Assembly (NCBI RefSeq): GCF_900108945.1
Contig: NZ_FNYE01000004.1
Span: 301,138 to 365,137, forward strand
Length of the DNA: 64,000 nucleotides
Source of the DNA: Paraburkholderia diazotrophica
Lineage (GTDB): Bacteria; Pseudomonadota; Gammaproteobacteria; Burkholderiales; Burkholderiaceae
Reading direction: 5' to 3'
Below, one piece after another: positions 17,414 to 26,408 of the stretch (position 1 is its first letter; the number at the start of each line of letters is the position of its first letter). Below the pieces are notes generated by a model. It was not told the origin of the DNA, did no database searches, and saw nothing but the letters and a program-made list of their open reading frames with translations. The position numbers were made by a program, and so were the translations under genes.

Positions 17414-18562
17414 TCAGCCGCCGTTCCGCACGTCGTGCCACTGCAACTTCGCGTGGCTGTCGAACACGGCGTCGATAAAGCGCAGGCCCGCGACGCCATC
17501 GTCGACGGTCGTCAGCAGTCGGCTTTCTTCGGGTAGCGGCAAGCCCGCGTCGATCGCTTCGATCTGTAACGCGGCATCCTTGTACAGTTGCGCGAACGCT
17601 TCCAGATAGCCTTCGGGATGGCCCGGCGGCACGCGCGTCGCATGCCGCGCGATCGCACTATCGACGCGTCCGCGTGTGAGCCGTTGCATCGCGCCGCCCA
17701 GCGGCGTGAACAGCAGTTCGTTCGGGTTCTCCTGATCGAACGCGATCTGAGCCTTCGTGCCGTACACACGCAAACGCAGCGCGTTTTCCGCGCCGCTCGC
17801 CACCTGACTTGCCCACAGCATGCCGCGCGCACCGTTCTCGTAGCGCAGCAGCGCCTCGATATGATCGTCGACCTGGCGGCCTTCGACGAACGTATGCAGC
17901 TCCGCGACGATCTGCTTCGGCAGCATGCCCGTCGCAAACGCCGCAAGGTGATACGCGTGCGTGCCGATATCGCCGAGACAGCCCGCGCGTCCCGCCTGCT
18001 TCGGGTTGGTGCGCCAGACGGCCTGGCGGTTCTCGCCCGTGAGCTCGACCGGCTTCGCGAGCCAGTCCTGCGCGTATTCGACCTGAACGACGCGCACCTC
18101 GCCGATCTCGTCCGCATCGACGAGTTCGCGCGCGTGGCGCACCATCGGATAGCCGGAGTACGTGTGCGTCAGCGCGAACAGACGGTTCTTCTCGCGCGCC
18201 AGTTTCGCGAGCGCTTCACCTTCGTCGAGCGTCATCGCGAGCGGCTTGTCGCAAATCACGTGGATGCCCGCATTCAGAAACGCCGTTGCCACGGGCGCAT
18301 GCAGATGGTTCGGCGTGACGATCGCGACGGCATCGATGCCATCGTCGCGCGCTGCTTCGGCGCGCGCCATCTCTTGCCAGCTCGCGTAGCTGCGCACGAT
18401 GCCGGCTTCGTCGGCGCTCGCCTGCGCGCGCTGCGGGTCCGACGACAGCGCGCCCGCCACCAGCTCGAAGCGGTCGTCGATGCGCGCGGCGATCCGATGC
18501 ACCGCGCCGATGAACGCGCCCTGCCCGCCGCCGACCATGCCCAGTCTGAGTCTTCGTGCCAT
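17414..18562 (-). CDS. Gfo/Idh/MocA-family oxidoreductase
   Basis: A 382-aa NAD(P)-dependent dehydrogenase. The Rossmann nucleotide-binding motif GMVGGGQGAFIG is at residues 6-17, the ICDKPLAMTLDEGEALAKL segment carries the conserved Lys-Pro, and GDIGTHAYHLAAFATG holds the substrate-site His. Members oxidise sugars, inositols or their phosphates. It is the last gene of a minus-strand operon with a sugar isomerase/epimerase, a sugar ABC transporter and a LacI repressor, so it most likely degrades the imported sugar or polyol. The start at 18562 (MARRLRLGMVGGG) puts the Rossmann motif at the N-terminus. Confidence 0.88.
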   Translation of the reverse strand: MARRLRLGMVGGGQGAFIGAVHRIAARIDDRFELVAGALSSDPQRAQASADEAGIVRSYASWQEMARAEAARDDGIDAVAIVTPNHLHAPVATAFLNAGIHVICDKPLAMTLDEGEALAKLAREKNRLFALTHTYSGYPMVRHARELVDADEIGEVRVVQVEYAQDWLAKPVELTGENRQAVWRTNPKQAGRAGCLGDIGTHAYHLAAFATGMLPKQIVAELHTFVEGRQVDDHIEALLRYENGARGMLWASQVASGAENALRLRVYGTKAQIAFDQENPNELLFTPLGGAMQRLTRGRVDSAIARHATRVPPGHPEGYLEAFAQLYKDAALQIEAIDAGLPLPEESRLLTTVDDGVAGLRFIDAVFDSHAKLQWHDVRNGG

Positions 18563-18623
18563 CGTCTTACGCTCCTCTTCGATGCGGTGCTGCCACGTGA
18601 ACATCACGCGGGCCATCCCGGGT

Positions 18624-19685
18624 TTAAAGGCCCAGCACGCGCTTCAGTTGCGCGGCATCCGCGCCGCTGCCCGCGAAGTCGTCGAATGCATGCTCGGCCA
18701 CGCGGATGATGTGCCGCTTGATGAACTCCGCGCCTTCGCGCGCGCCGTCTTCGGGATGCTTCAATGCGCATTCCCATTCGAGCACCGCCCAGCCGGGAAA
18801 ATCGTATTGCGCCATCTTCGAGAAGATCGCGCCGAAGTCGATCTGTCCGTCGCCGAGCGAACGGAAACGTCCCGCGCGCTCGACCCAGCCGCTATAGCCG
18901 CCATACACGCCTTGCCGCCCGTTCGGACGAAACTCGGCGTCCTTCACGTGAAAGGCCTTGATGCGCTCGTGATAGATATCGATGAACGCGAGGTAGTCGA
19001 GCTGCTGCAGCACGAAGTGGCTCGGATCGAACAGGATGTTCGCGCGCCTGTGACCGTTCACGGCCGCGAGAAAGCGTTCGAACGTCACGCCATCGTGCAG
19101 ATCCTCGCCCGGATGCAGTTCATAGCAGACGTCGACGCCCGCTTCTTCGAACGCATCGAGAATCGGCGTCCAGCGGCGCGCGAGTTCGTCGAACGCGGCT
19201 TCGACAAGACCAACGGGACGCTGCGGCCACGGGTAGAAATACGGCCACGCGAGCGCGCCCGAAAACGACACATGCGACGTGAGCCCGAGACGCTGCGAGG
19301 CCGTCGCGGCCCACTTCATCTGCTGAATCGCCCACTCGGTGCGCGCAGCCGGATTGCCACGAACATGCGGCGCGGCGAAGCCGTCGAACAGGACGTCATA
19401 CGCCGGATGCACCGCGACGAGCTGGCCTTGCAGATGCGTCGACAGCTCCGTGATCTGGACGCCCGCATCGGTGACGATGCCTAGCAGGTCGTCGCAATAC
19501 GCCTGGCTCGACGCCGCCTGCTCGAGATCGACGAGGCGCGGATCGGCGGGCACCTGGATGCCCTTGTAGCCGAGATTCGCGGCCCATTCGGCGAGATGCG
19601 CGAGATTGTCGAACGGTGCCCGAGTATCCAACTGCGCTCCCATGAACTGCGCGAGAAAGATCGCCGGCCCTTTGATCGTTTTCAT
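18624..19685 (-). CDS. Sugar phosphate isomerase/epimerase (TIM barrel)
   Basis: A 353-aa protein of the xylose-isomerase-like TIM-barrel family (AP_endonuc_2). Metal-ligand motifs are visible along the chain: CYELHPGEDLHDG, NILFDPSHFVLQQLDY, KAFHVKDAEFRPNG and WAVLEWECALKHPE. Members interconvert ketoses, inososes or sugar acids, usually with Mn2+. It follows the binding-protein gene and precedes the Gfo/Idh/MocA dehydrogenase in the same operon; this isomerase-dehydrogenase pairing is known from myo-inositol-like and rare-sugar pathways. The exact substrate is not evident. The start at 19685 (MKTIKGPAIFLAQF) matches the family N-terminus. Confidence 0.85.
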   Translation of the reverse strand: MKTIKGPAIFLAQFMGAQLDTRAPFDNLAHLAEWAANLGYKGIQVPADPRLVDLEQAASSQAYCDDLLGIVTDAGVQITELSTHLQGQLVAVHPAYDVLFDGFAAPHVRGNPAARTEWAIQQMKWAATASQRLGLTSHVSFSGALAWPYFYPWPQRPVGLVEAAFDELARRWTPILDAFEEAGVDVCYELHPGEDLHDGVTFERFLAAVNGHRRANILFDPSHFVLQQLDYLAFIDIYHERIKAFHVKDAEFRPNGRQGVYGGYSGWVERAGRFRSLGDGQIDFGAIFSKMAQYDFPGWAVLEWECALKHPEDGAREGAEFIKRHIIRVAEHAFDDFAGSGADAAQLKRVLGL

Positions 19686-19771
19686 CGTGCTGCTCCCCTC
19701 GATGGATTGAAATGGCGCTGCCCTTCGCATCGGATGACGAAGGGCAGCGCCCTGCTCACGCATGCTTGCGA

Positions 19772-20734
19772 TCAGAACGGCGAATCCGGGAAATAGAAGT
19801 CCTTCGCGTTGTCCTTCGTGATGAGCACCGACGGAATGATCGTCGTCGGCGGCAGCTTGTCGCCTTTGAGGCGCGCTTCCGCCGTCAGCTTGATCGCGTC
19901 ATAGATGAACTTCGGCGAATACGACACGTCGGCCTTGATGAGCGGCGCGCCGTCCATCACGTTCTTGACCATGCCCTTCGAGCCCGCGCCGCCGAACACG
20001 ATCTTGATGTCGTTGCGCTTGGCCTGATCGATCGCCTTCAGCACGCCCACGGCCATGTCGTCGTCGGCGGCCCAGACGGCGTCGATATGCTTGAAGCGCG
20101 TCAGATAGTCCTGCATCACCTTGAACGCATCGTCGCGGTTCCAGTTCGCGTACTTCGCATCGAGAATCTTGATGTTCGGATAGTTCTTCAGCACGCCCGT
20201 GAAGGCCGTCCAGCGTTCGTTGTCGAGCGTCGTCGGAATGCCGCGCAGCGCGACGACGTCGCCCTTTCCATCGAGCGCCTTCGCCAGGTACTCGGCGGGG
20301 ATCTTGCCGAACGCGGTGTTGTCGCCCGCGACGTACGCGTCCTGCGCGCTGGTGTCGGTGAGGCCGCGATCGACGACCGTCACGTAGACGCCTTTCTTCT
20401 TCACCTGCGCGACGGGCTGCGTGAGCGAAGCCGATTCATACGGGAAGATCACGAGCGCGTTGATCTTGTTCACGGTCACGAGGTCCTGCAACTGGTTCGC
20501 CTGCTCGGGCGCGTTCGCGGCCGTCTTCACGATCACCTTCAGATCGGGATGCGCTTTCTCCAGATCGGCCTTCGCCTTGTTCGCCCACCAGACGATGCCG
20601 CCCGTGAAGCCGTGATCGGCCGTTGGTATCGCGACGCCCAGTGTGACCTTGTCGTCAGCGCGCGCAGCGCTAGTGAGCCCCAATATCCCCAGTGCCAGCA
20701 CCCCGGCGCCAACCGCTCGAATGATCTGCTTCAT
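19772..20734 (-). CDS. Sugar ABC transporter substrate-binding protein (RbsB type)
   Basis: A 320-aa periplasmic binding protein of the ribose/galactose class (Peripla_BP_4). The signal peptide is about residues 1-27 ([15 protein letters not shown]). The mature chain has the alternating two-lobe pattern with [13 protein letters not shown] near the start and the [15 protein letters not shown] hinge region. It is the first downstream partner of the permease gene (160-base gap). That gap contains three imperfect copies of an AAGGGYRTYGAAGG-like unit on the minus strand. The ligand is probably a monosaccharide or polyol. Confidence 0.9.
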   Translation of the reverse strand: MKQIIRAVGAGVLALGILGLTSAARADDKVTLGVAIPTADHGFTGGIVWWANKAKADLEKAHPDLKVIVKTAANAPEQANQLQDLVTVNKINALVIFPYESASLTQPVAQVKKKGVYVTVVDRGLTDTSAQDAYVAGDNTAFGKIPAEYLAKALDGKGDVVALRGIPTTLDNERWTAFTGVLKNYPNIKILDAKYANWNRDDAFKVMQDYLTRFKHIDAVWAADDDMAVGVLKAIDQAKRNDIKIVFGGAGSKGMVKNVMDGAPLIKADVSYSPKFIYDAIKLTAEARLKGDKLPPTTIIPSVLITKDNAKDFYFPDSPF

Positions 20735-20894
20735 GGCTGTGTCTCCTTTGACTTTCCTTTGACTGGTTTCTTCGTCGATGAACCGCTTCTGTGCTGCTCT
20801 CCTTTGCCGCTTGCGTTGCTGCCTTTAACCTTCGATGCCCTTGGCGTCGACGCCCTTGACCTTCAATACCCTTGACCACACACGCGCTGCCCTG

Positions 20895-21908
20895 CTACCG
20901 CCGCCCTCGCTGAAGGAACGCGACGACGATGATCACGACGCCCTGCACGGCCGCGTTCAGATACACGCTGATGATGCTCGTGAGATTGAGGATGTTCGCG
21001 ATGACCGACAACAGGATCGCGCCGATCACCGTACCCGCGACGCGCCCTTCGCCGCCTTTGAGCGCCGTCCCGCCGACCACCACGGCCGCGATCGCTTCGA
21101 GTTCCCACAGGAGGCCCGTCGTCGGCGTCGCCGAACCGAGGCGCGGCACGTACAGCACCGTCGCCACGCCGACGCAGATGCCGAGCAGCACATACGTGAC
21201 GATCTTCACGGTATCGACGCGAATCGCCGCGTAGCGCGCGACCTGTTCGTTCGAGCCGATCGCCTGCACGTGGCGCCCGAACGCAGTGCGGTTGAGGATC
21301 AGCGCGCCGCCCGCCGCAACGACGAGAAACACCCAGATCGGCACGGGCACGCCGAAGAGGCTCGCATAATAGACGGGGCCGTACAGATCGGAGAGGTTGT
21401 TGTCGAGCGTGAGCGCGCCGCCGTCGGCGAGCCAGGTGAGCACCGCGCGAAAGATGCCGAGCGTGCCGAGCGTCACGATGAACGGCTCGATTCGCCCTTT
21501 CGTGATCAGCAGGCCGTGCGCACAGCCGAACACGCCGCCCAGCACGAACGCGCAGAGAATGCCGATGATCACGATGGTCAGCGGCGCGAACGCATGGCCG
21601 CCCGGCGACAAGGCGAGCGCGTTCATCAGCCAGATCATGCTGCCCGCGATCAGTGCGGCCATCGAGCCGACGGACAGATCGATGCCGCCCGAGATGATCA
21701 CGAACGTCATGCCGACGGCAATGATGCCGATGAACGACGTGCGCGTGAGCACGTTCATCATGTTGTCAATGGTGGCGAAATCGCGATTGAGCAGCGTGCC
21801 CGCGATGCACAGCACGATCAGGCCCGCGAGCGGCCCAAGACCATGCAGACGATGCGCGATGCGCATCGCGCGCCCGGTCGGCGCGGTGTCAGTGTGTGCC
21901 GGTCGCAT
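20895..21908 (-). CDS. Sugar ABC transporter permease (RbsC type)
   Basis: A 337-aa inner-membrane permease of the RbsC/XylH/AraH family with about eight to ten hydrophobic helices. The loop [21 protein letters not shown] is the usual site where the permease contacts its ATPase, and [20 protein letters not shown]...LSVGSM near residue 55 is the family hallmark. Its start overlaps the end of the ATPase gene by 20 bases, so the two are coupled. With the ATPase and the binding protein it forms a complete importer. Confidence 0.92.
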   Translation of the reverse strand: MRPAHTDTAPTGRAMRIAHRLHGLGPLAGLIVLCIAGTLLNRDFATIDNMMNVLTRTSFIGIIAVGMTFVIISGGIDLSVGSMAALIAGSMIWLMNALALSPGGHAFAPLTIVIIGILCAFVLGGVFGCAHGLLITKGRIEPFIVTLGTLGIFRAVLTWLADGGALTLDNNLSDLYGPVYYASLFGVPVPIWVFLVVAAGGALILNRTAFGRHVQAIGSNEQVARYAAIRVDTVKIVTYVLLGICVGVATVLYVPRLGSATPTTGLLWELEAIAAVVVGGTALKGGEGRVAGTVIGAILLSVIANILNLTSIISVYLNAAVQGVVIIVVAFLQRGRR

Positions 21909-23376
21909 GAGCGATCAACTCCTCTTCGGTCAGATGGTCGAGACCGAGCGTCGCTTGCAGGCGGCCCACGCGCATCACGGCGACGCGATGGCACAGCCCG
22001 ATCAGCTCGATCAGTTCGGATGAGATGACGATCACGGCGCGCCCTTCGGCGGCGAGCCGGTGAATCAGGAAATAGATGTCGCGTTTCGCGCCGATGTCGA
22101 CGCCGCGCGTCGGCTCGTCGAGCACGATCACATCGGGATTGGGCTGCAGGAACTTGGCGAGCGCCAGCTTCTGCTGGTTGCCGCCCGAGAGCATGCGCGC
22201 GCGGCTCGACATATCGCCCGTGCGAATGCCGAACTCGCGCACGGCCCGCGTCAGCGCCTCGCGTCCCGCTTTCAGGTCGAGCAGCGGATGCGCGAAGTGT
22301 TCGAGCGTCATCAGCGTCACGTTGTCCTGCAGGCTGAGGTTCACATGCAGTCCCTTGCCCTTGCGGTCCTCGCTCAGATACGTGAGGCCGCGGCGCATCG
22401 CATCGCGCGGACTGTGCAGATCGGCTTTGCGTCCCGCGATTTCGATCGCGCCCGCCGTGCGTTTGCGCAAGCCGATGATCGCTTCGAATGCCTCCGTGCG
22501 GCCCGCGCCGACGAGTCCCGCAAAACCGAACACTTCGCCCGCGCGTACTTCGAAGCTCAGATCGTCGACCCAATCGGGCACGCTGAGCTTGTCGACTTTC
22601 AACGCGATGGGCGCATCGGCGGCGGGCGGCGACTTCGCGGGGAACATGTCGGACAGCTCACGCCCAACCATCAGGTTCGCCATCTGATGACGCCCGAGCA
22701 ATGCCGTCTCGCTGCGCGCGACGAAGCGGCCGTCGCGCATCACGATCACTTCGTCGGTGATGTGCTCGACCTCGTCGAGCTTGTGCGAGATGTAGACGAT
22801 CGTCACGCCATCGGCCTTCAGCTTCGTCATCAGCGCGAAGAGGCGCTCGGTCTCCGAAGGCGTCAGCGTCGCCGTGGGCTCGTCCATGATCAGAAGGCGC
22901 GCGCGCCGCGACAGCGCCTTCGCGATCTCCACCATCTGCTTTTCCGCGACGATCAGATCGCGCACCTTCGTATCCGGATGCTTGTGCAAACCGACCTGAT
23001 CGAGATAGCGCCTGGCTTCGTTGCGCATCGCCGTATCGTCGACGAACAGGCCCTTGCGCTTCTCGTGCCCGAGGTACATGTTCTGCGCGATCGTCAGATG
23101 CTCGGCGAGATTGAACTCCTGGTGGATCAGCACGATGCCCGCCGCTTCCGCATCGCGCGAGCCCGCGAAGCGCTGCGCGTGGCCGTCGACCAGCACGGTG
23201 CCTTCCGTCGCCGTCTCGTAGCCTGCGAGTATCTTCATCAGCGTCGACTTGCCCGCGCCGTTCTCGCCGAGCAGTCCGTAGATGCGGCCCGGCGCGATGT
23301 CGAAGCTCACGCCGTGCAACACGCGCACGGGGCCGAAGTCCTTGCGGATGTCGTCGAAGCGGACGGCGAGACTCAT
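21889..23376 (-). CDS. Sugar ABC transporter ATP-binding protein (RbsA type)
   Basis: A 495-aa ATPase with two fused nucleotide-binding domains, the layout of RbsA/MglA/AraG. The first domain has an intact Walker A ([14 protein letters not shown], about 35-48) and Walker B ([12 protein letters not shown]). The second has the usual degenerate Walker A ([14 protein letters not shown]) with signature [15 protein letters not shown] and [15 protein letters not shown] took the ATG at 23376 ([15 protein letters not shown]), since the 69 upstream in-frame codons have no ABC similarity. It lies 13 bases downstream of the LacI gene and overlaps the permease gene. Confidence 0.93.
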   Translation of the reverse strand: MSLAVRFDDIRKDFGPVRVLHGVSFDIAPGRIYGLLGENGAGKSTLMKILAGYETATEGTVLVDGHAQRFAGSRDAEAAGIVLIHQEFNLAEHLTIAQNMYLGHEKRKGLFVDDTAMRNEARRYLDQVGLHKHPDTKVRDLIVAEKQMVEIAKALSRRARLLIMDEPTATLTPSETERLFALMTKLKADGVTIVYISHKLDEVEHITDEVIVMRDGRFVARSETALLGRHQMANLMVGRELSDMFPAKSPPAADAPIALKVDKLSVPDWVDDLSFEVRAGEVFGFAGLVGAGRTEAFEAIIGLRKRTAGAIEIAGRKADLHSPRDAMRRGLTYLSEDRKGKGLHVNLSLQDNVTLMTLEHFAHPLLDLKAGREALTRAVREFGIRTGDMSSRARMLSGGNQQKLALAKFLQPNPDVIVLDEPTRGVDIGAKRDIYFLIHRLAAEGRAVIVISSELIELIGLCHRVAVMRVGRLQATLGLDHLTEEELIAHATGTH

Positions 23377-23389
23377 CGCGGCGGCCCTC

Positions 23390-24484
23390 TCATGCACTCT
23401 TTCTGACGACGAGCCGATGCGGCAACAGCACGCCAGGCACGCTCTCCGTCGGATTCGCGAGCCTGCGCAGCAGCAGACGCGCGGCCGTTTCGCCCAGCTC
23501 ACGCATCGGCTGCGCGATCGTCGTGAGGGGCGGCTCGATCTGCGCGGCAAGCGAGATATCGTCGAAGCCCACGACGGCCACATCGTCCGGCACGCGCTTG
23601 CCGACGCTGCGCAAACCGGCGATCACGCCGATCGCGAGCGTGTCCGATACGGCGAACACCGCCGTCGGCGCATCGGCGTGCGTCATCAGGCGCGCCGCTG
23701 CCTGCGCGCCCGCTTCGTAGTCGAGGCTGTTCACGTTCACGCGCCAGCGTTCGTCGGGCGCGATGCCCGCGTCGCGCAACGCGTCGAGATAGCCGCGCTG
23801 ACGCTGCTGCGCGTACAGGTAGTGATCGTCGGAGTTGATCAGCGCGATGCGCCGGTGGCCGCACGCGAGCAGATGGCGCACGGCGTCGCCCGCCGCGCGG
23901 TAGTTGTCGATGCCGACATACGGCACGCCCACCGACGAGTCGAACTCGCAGCACGCGACCCATGGCAGCGCGTTCGATTCCTCGGCGAGCGCCTGTTGCA
24001 CTGTCGCGGGATCGAGGCAGATCGCGCCGTCCGCGCGGCGGCGGCGCAGCAGATCGAAATAGCTGCGCTCGCGGCCCGGATCGGCGCCCGTGTCGCACAA
24101 CAGCATGAAATAGCCGTGCTGGCGCGCGACGGAATCGATGCCGCGAATCACCTCCGCGTAGAACGGGTTGCCGACGTCGGGCACCATTGTCAGCAGCAGG
24201 CGGCTTTCCGCCGTGCGCAGGTTGCGCGCCAGTTCGTTCACGCGATAGCCGCTCGTCGCGACGGCGGCCAGCACCTTGTCGCGCGTGGCCGGGCGCACGT
24301 TCGCGTGGCCGTTGAGCACCCGCGAAACCGTCGCCACCGACACGCCCGCCTGCTCCGCGACGCCCGCGATCGACAGGCCCTCCGCCGTGCCACGCGAACC
24401 GCCGCGCGCATCGGGCTCGGCCGCGTCGGGCGGCGGCGATTGCGGGTCAGGCCGGGACGGCTTGTCCACGGGTCTGTCCACCAC
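23390..24484 (-). CDS. LacI-family transcriptional repressor
   Basis: A 364-aa repressor. The helix-turn-helix is at about 37-60 (LSIAGVAEQAGVSVATVSRVLNG is its core), preceded by an unusually long Pro/Asp-rich N-terminal tail of 36 residues. The effector domain resembles ribose-binding-protein folds. It is the first gene of the sugar operon on the minus strand and stands directly behind a perfect palindrome, so it most likely represses itself and the transport/catabolic genes until the sugar is present. A shorter product from an internal start near the HTH is possible, as the tail is not conserved-looking. Confidence 0.9.
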   Translation of the reverse strand: MVDRPVDKPSRPDPQSPPPDAAEPDARGGSRGTAEGLSIAGVAEQAGVSVATVSRVLNGHANVRPATRDKVLAAVATSGYRVNELARNLRTAESRLLLTMVPDVGNPFYAEVIRGIDSVARQHGYFMLLCDTGADPGRERSYFDLLRRRRADGAICLDPATVQQALAEESNALPWVACCEFDSSVGVPYVGIDNYRAAGDAVRHLLACGHRRIALINSDDHYLYAQQRQRGYLDALRDAGIAPDERWRVNVNSLDYEAGAQAAARLMTHADAPTAVFAVSDTLAIGVIAGLRSVGKRVPDDVAVVGFDDISLAAQIEPPLTTIAQPMRELGETAARLLLRRLANPTESVPGVLLPHRLVVRKSA

Positions 24485-24494
24485 TGGCTCCGAA

Positions 24495-24512
24495 AATGTA
24501 ATCGATTACATT
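24495..24512. promoter_or_regulatory. 18-bp palindromic LacI-type operator
   Basis: AATGTAATCGATTACATT is perfectly self-complementary. It sits 10 bases upstream of the lacI-type start codon, where binding would block transcription of the whole sugar operon. A central CG and an even-length palindrome are the normal form of LacI/GalR-family operators. Confidence 0.75.
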
Positions 24513-24750
24513 CTTGGTCGACGTGGCGGCGAATCGCAAGCCCCTTCGCGTAGGGATTTACACGGAGGCCGGACGGCACGCGGGTCGGCTCCGGCCGACA
24601 GCGCCCATGCCCGTTACAGGGCGGCAACGGCGCGCGGTTTGGTACAATTTCGCAGTTAACGAACAGAACAGCGGAACAGCGGGAGGGGCTCTCCACTACA
24701 TCCGCTGTCGTCCCGCTGCCCGCATCCAAACCCACACCGCCGAATTGATC

Positions 24751-25404
24751 ATGAACATCGAACAAGCGCGTTTCAACATGATTGAACAGCAGATCCGTCC
24801 CTGGGAAGTGCTCGACCAGGACGTGCTGAATCTGCTGTCGATCGTCAAGCGTGAGAACTTCGTGCCCGCCGCCTATCGCGAGCTGGCGTTCGTCGATTTC
24901 GAAATTCCGCTGCCCGCCGGCCAGCACATGCTCGCGCCGCGCATCGAGGCACGCGTGTTGCAAGAACTGGCGGTGAAGAAGCATGAAACCGTGCTGGAAA
25001 TCGGCGCGGGTTCCGGCTACATGGCCGCGCTCCTCGCGCACCGTGCACAGCATGTGCTGACGGTCGACATCGAGCCGGAACTGGCCGAGCTCGCGAAAGC
25101 GAACCTCGCCGCCAACGGCGTGCTGAACGCCGAAGTCGCGACGGGCGACGCCGCGCGCGGCTGGACGGCCGCCGCGCCGTACGACGTGATCTGCGTGTCG
25201 GGCGGCCTGCCCGTGCTGCCGCAGGAAATGCTGGAGCAGCTGAAGGTCGGCGGACGTCTGGCCGCCTTCGTCGGCACGGCTCCTGTGATGAAGGCGCAGA
25301 TCATCACGCGCGTCGACGAAAAGCAGTTCCGTATCGCCGACGTGTTCGAAACCTATGTCGAGCCGCTGCAAAACGCGGTGCACGCACCGCGCTTCCGGTT
25401 CTGA
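24751..25404 (+). CDS. pcm: Protein-L-isoaspartate O-methyltransferase
   Basis: A 217-aa SAM-dependent methyltransferase of the PCMT family. The SAM-binding motif VLEIGAGSGYMAALLA is at about residues 78-93 and the post-I motif VLTVDIEPELAELA follows. The protein methylates damaged (isoaspartyl) residues to start repair. The N-terminus MNIEQARFNMIEQQIRPWEVLD matches the bacterial subtype found next to TolC or rhodanese genes. The start at 24751 fits that N-terminus; the longer open frame upstream is not conserved-looking. It diverges from the LacI operon and is followed by a rhodanese gene. Confidence 0.92.
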   Translation: MNIEQARFNMIEQQIRPWEVLDQDVLNLLSIVKRENFVPAAYRELAFVDFEIPLPAGQHMLAPRIEARVLQELAVKKHETVLEIGAGSGYMAALLAHRAQHVLTVDIEPELAELAKANLAANGVLNAEVATGDAARGWTAAAPYDVICVSGGLPVLPQEMLEQLKVGGRLAAFVGTAPVMKAQIITRVDEKQFRIADVFETYVEPLQNAVHAPRFRF

Positions 25405-25443
25405 GCATTGGCACGACACCGACACCGTAGCGAGATTTGAATC

Positions 25444-25767
25444 ATGCAAAACCTGACCGCTCCCGCTCTCGCCGAATGGCTCGCCGACAAGTCGCGCCCG
25501 GCGCCCGTGCTGCTGGACGTGCGCGAGCCGTGGGAAATCGAAACGGCGAAAATCGCTGGCAGCGTGTCGATTCCGATGCGCGAAATCCCCGCGCGCAGCG
25601 AAGAACTGGACGACGATGTGCAGATCGTCTGCGTGTGCCATCACGGCGCGCGCAGCGCGCAGGTCGCGATGTTCCTCGAATCGCGCGGCTATAAGGACGT
25701 GTTCAATCTGCAAGGCGGCATCGACGCGTGGTCGCGCCAGGTCGATCCGTCCGTTCCCACGTATTGA
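25444..25767 (+). CDS. Single-domain rhodanese-like protein
   Basis: A 107-aa rhodanese domain. The active-site loop reads CHHGARS at about 61-67, with Cys as the persulfide-carrying residue, and the C-terminus has the typical GYKDVFNLQGGIDAWS. Such proteins transfer sulfane sulfur to acceptors in the cytosol. It starts 39 bases after pcm and is probably in the same transcript. A rho-independent terminator follows about 30 bases downstream. The physiological acceptor is unknown. Confidence 0.9.
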   Translation: MQNLTAPALAEWLADKSRPAPVLLDVREPWEIETAKIAGSVSIPMREIPARSEELDDDVQIVCVCHHGARSAQVAMFLESRGYKDVFNLQGGIDAWSRQVDPSVPTY

Positions 25768-25796
25768 ACTGAGCCGTCTTGCCGTTGATGTAGTCG

Positions 25797-25827
25797 AAAC
25801 GCGTCGAAATTCTCCGGCGCGTTTTTT
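25797..25827 (+). terminator. Rho-independent terminator after rhodanese gene
   Basis: AAACGCG (25797-25803) pairs with CGCGTTT (25818-25824), and the stem is followed by a run of six T (25822-25827). It closes the pcm-rhodanese unit. Confidence 0.65.
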
Positions 25828-25955
25828 ATTTGTCGCCTCGGTCTTGCCGGCTCACGGTGAGGCCATTTCCCTTTGACGATTCGGAAGCTTCGTACGCCAT
25901 CCTGATCATCGATCGATCAACATGCCTCGTTTCCTTCTCGAAAGCAGAGGCCTGA

Positions 25956-26408
25956 ATGAACCTGATCAGGATCGTGTCGACGGCAACGTTGCTGTTGCCC
26001 GTCGTTTGTCATGCGACGCTCGGCGCTGCGCCATCGGCGGATGCGCATCAGGCGTCACGCAGCCTGCGCGCAGCACCGCTCGGCGCTCCGGCAGTCGCTT
26101 CGCCCTATTCCGTCCACGAATCGCAAACGGCCGACGGCGTCACGGTGCGCGAATACGCTTCGCCCGCGAACGTCGTCTTCGCGCTCACGTGGCAAGGGCC
26201 GACGCGGCCCGACATGCAGGCGCTGCTCGGCAGCTATTTTCCAAGCTTCGTTGCGGCAGCACATCGCACCGCGCGCGGCACCGGTCCGCTGATCGGGCGC
26301 GACGGCGATCTGCGGATCGAATCGGTCGGACATCAGGGCGCCTTCGCGGGCAAGGCATGGGTGCCGCGGCTCGTGCCTGCCAGCGTCGACGTGGAGGTCT
26401 TGCCATGA
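25956..26408 (+). CDS. DUF2844 secreted protein
   Basis: A 150-aa protein with an N-terminal signal peptide (IVSTATLLLPVVCHATLG). The core SVHESQTADGVTVREYASPANVVFALTWQGPTRPDM is split over residues 52-87 and is the pattern I know from DUF2844 proteins of Burkholderia. No enzymatic motif is visible. The stop overlaps the start of the DUF3443 lipoprotein gene by 4 bases (ATGA), so the two are translationally coupled and likely act together at the cell envelope. The pairing of these two unknown-function families is common in Burkholderiaceae; their joint role is not established as far as I know. Confidence 0.82.
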   Translation: MNLIRIVSTATLLLPVVCHATLGAAPSADAHQASRSLRAAPLGAPAVASPYSVHESQTADGVTVREYASPANVVFALTWQGPTRPDMQALLGSYFPSFVAAAHRTARGTGPLIGRDGDLRIESVGHQGAFAGKAWVPRLVPASVDVEVLP

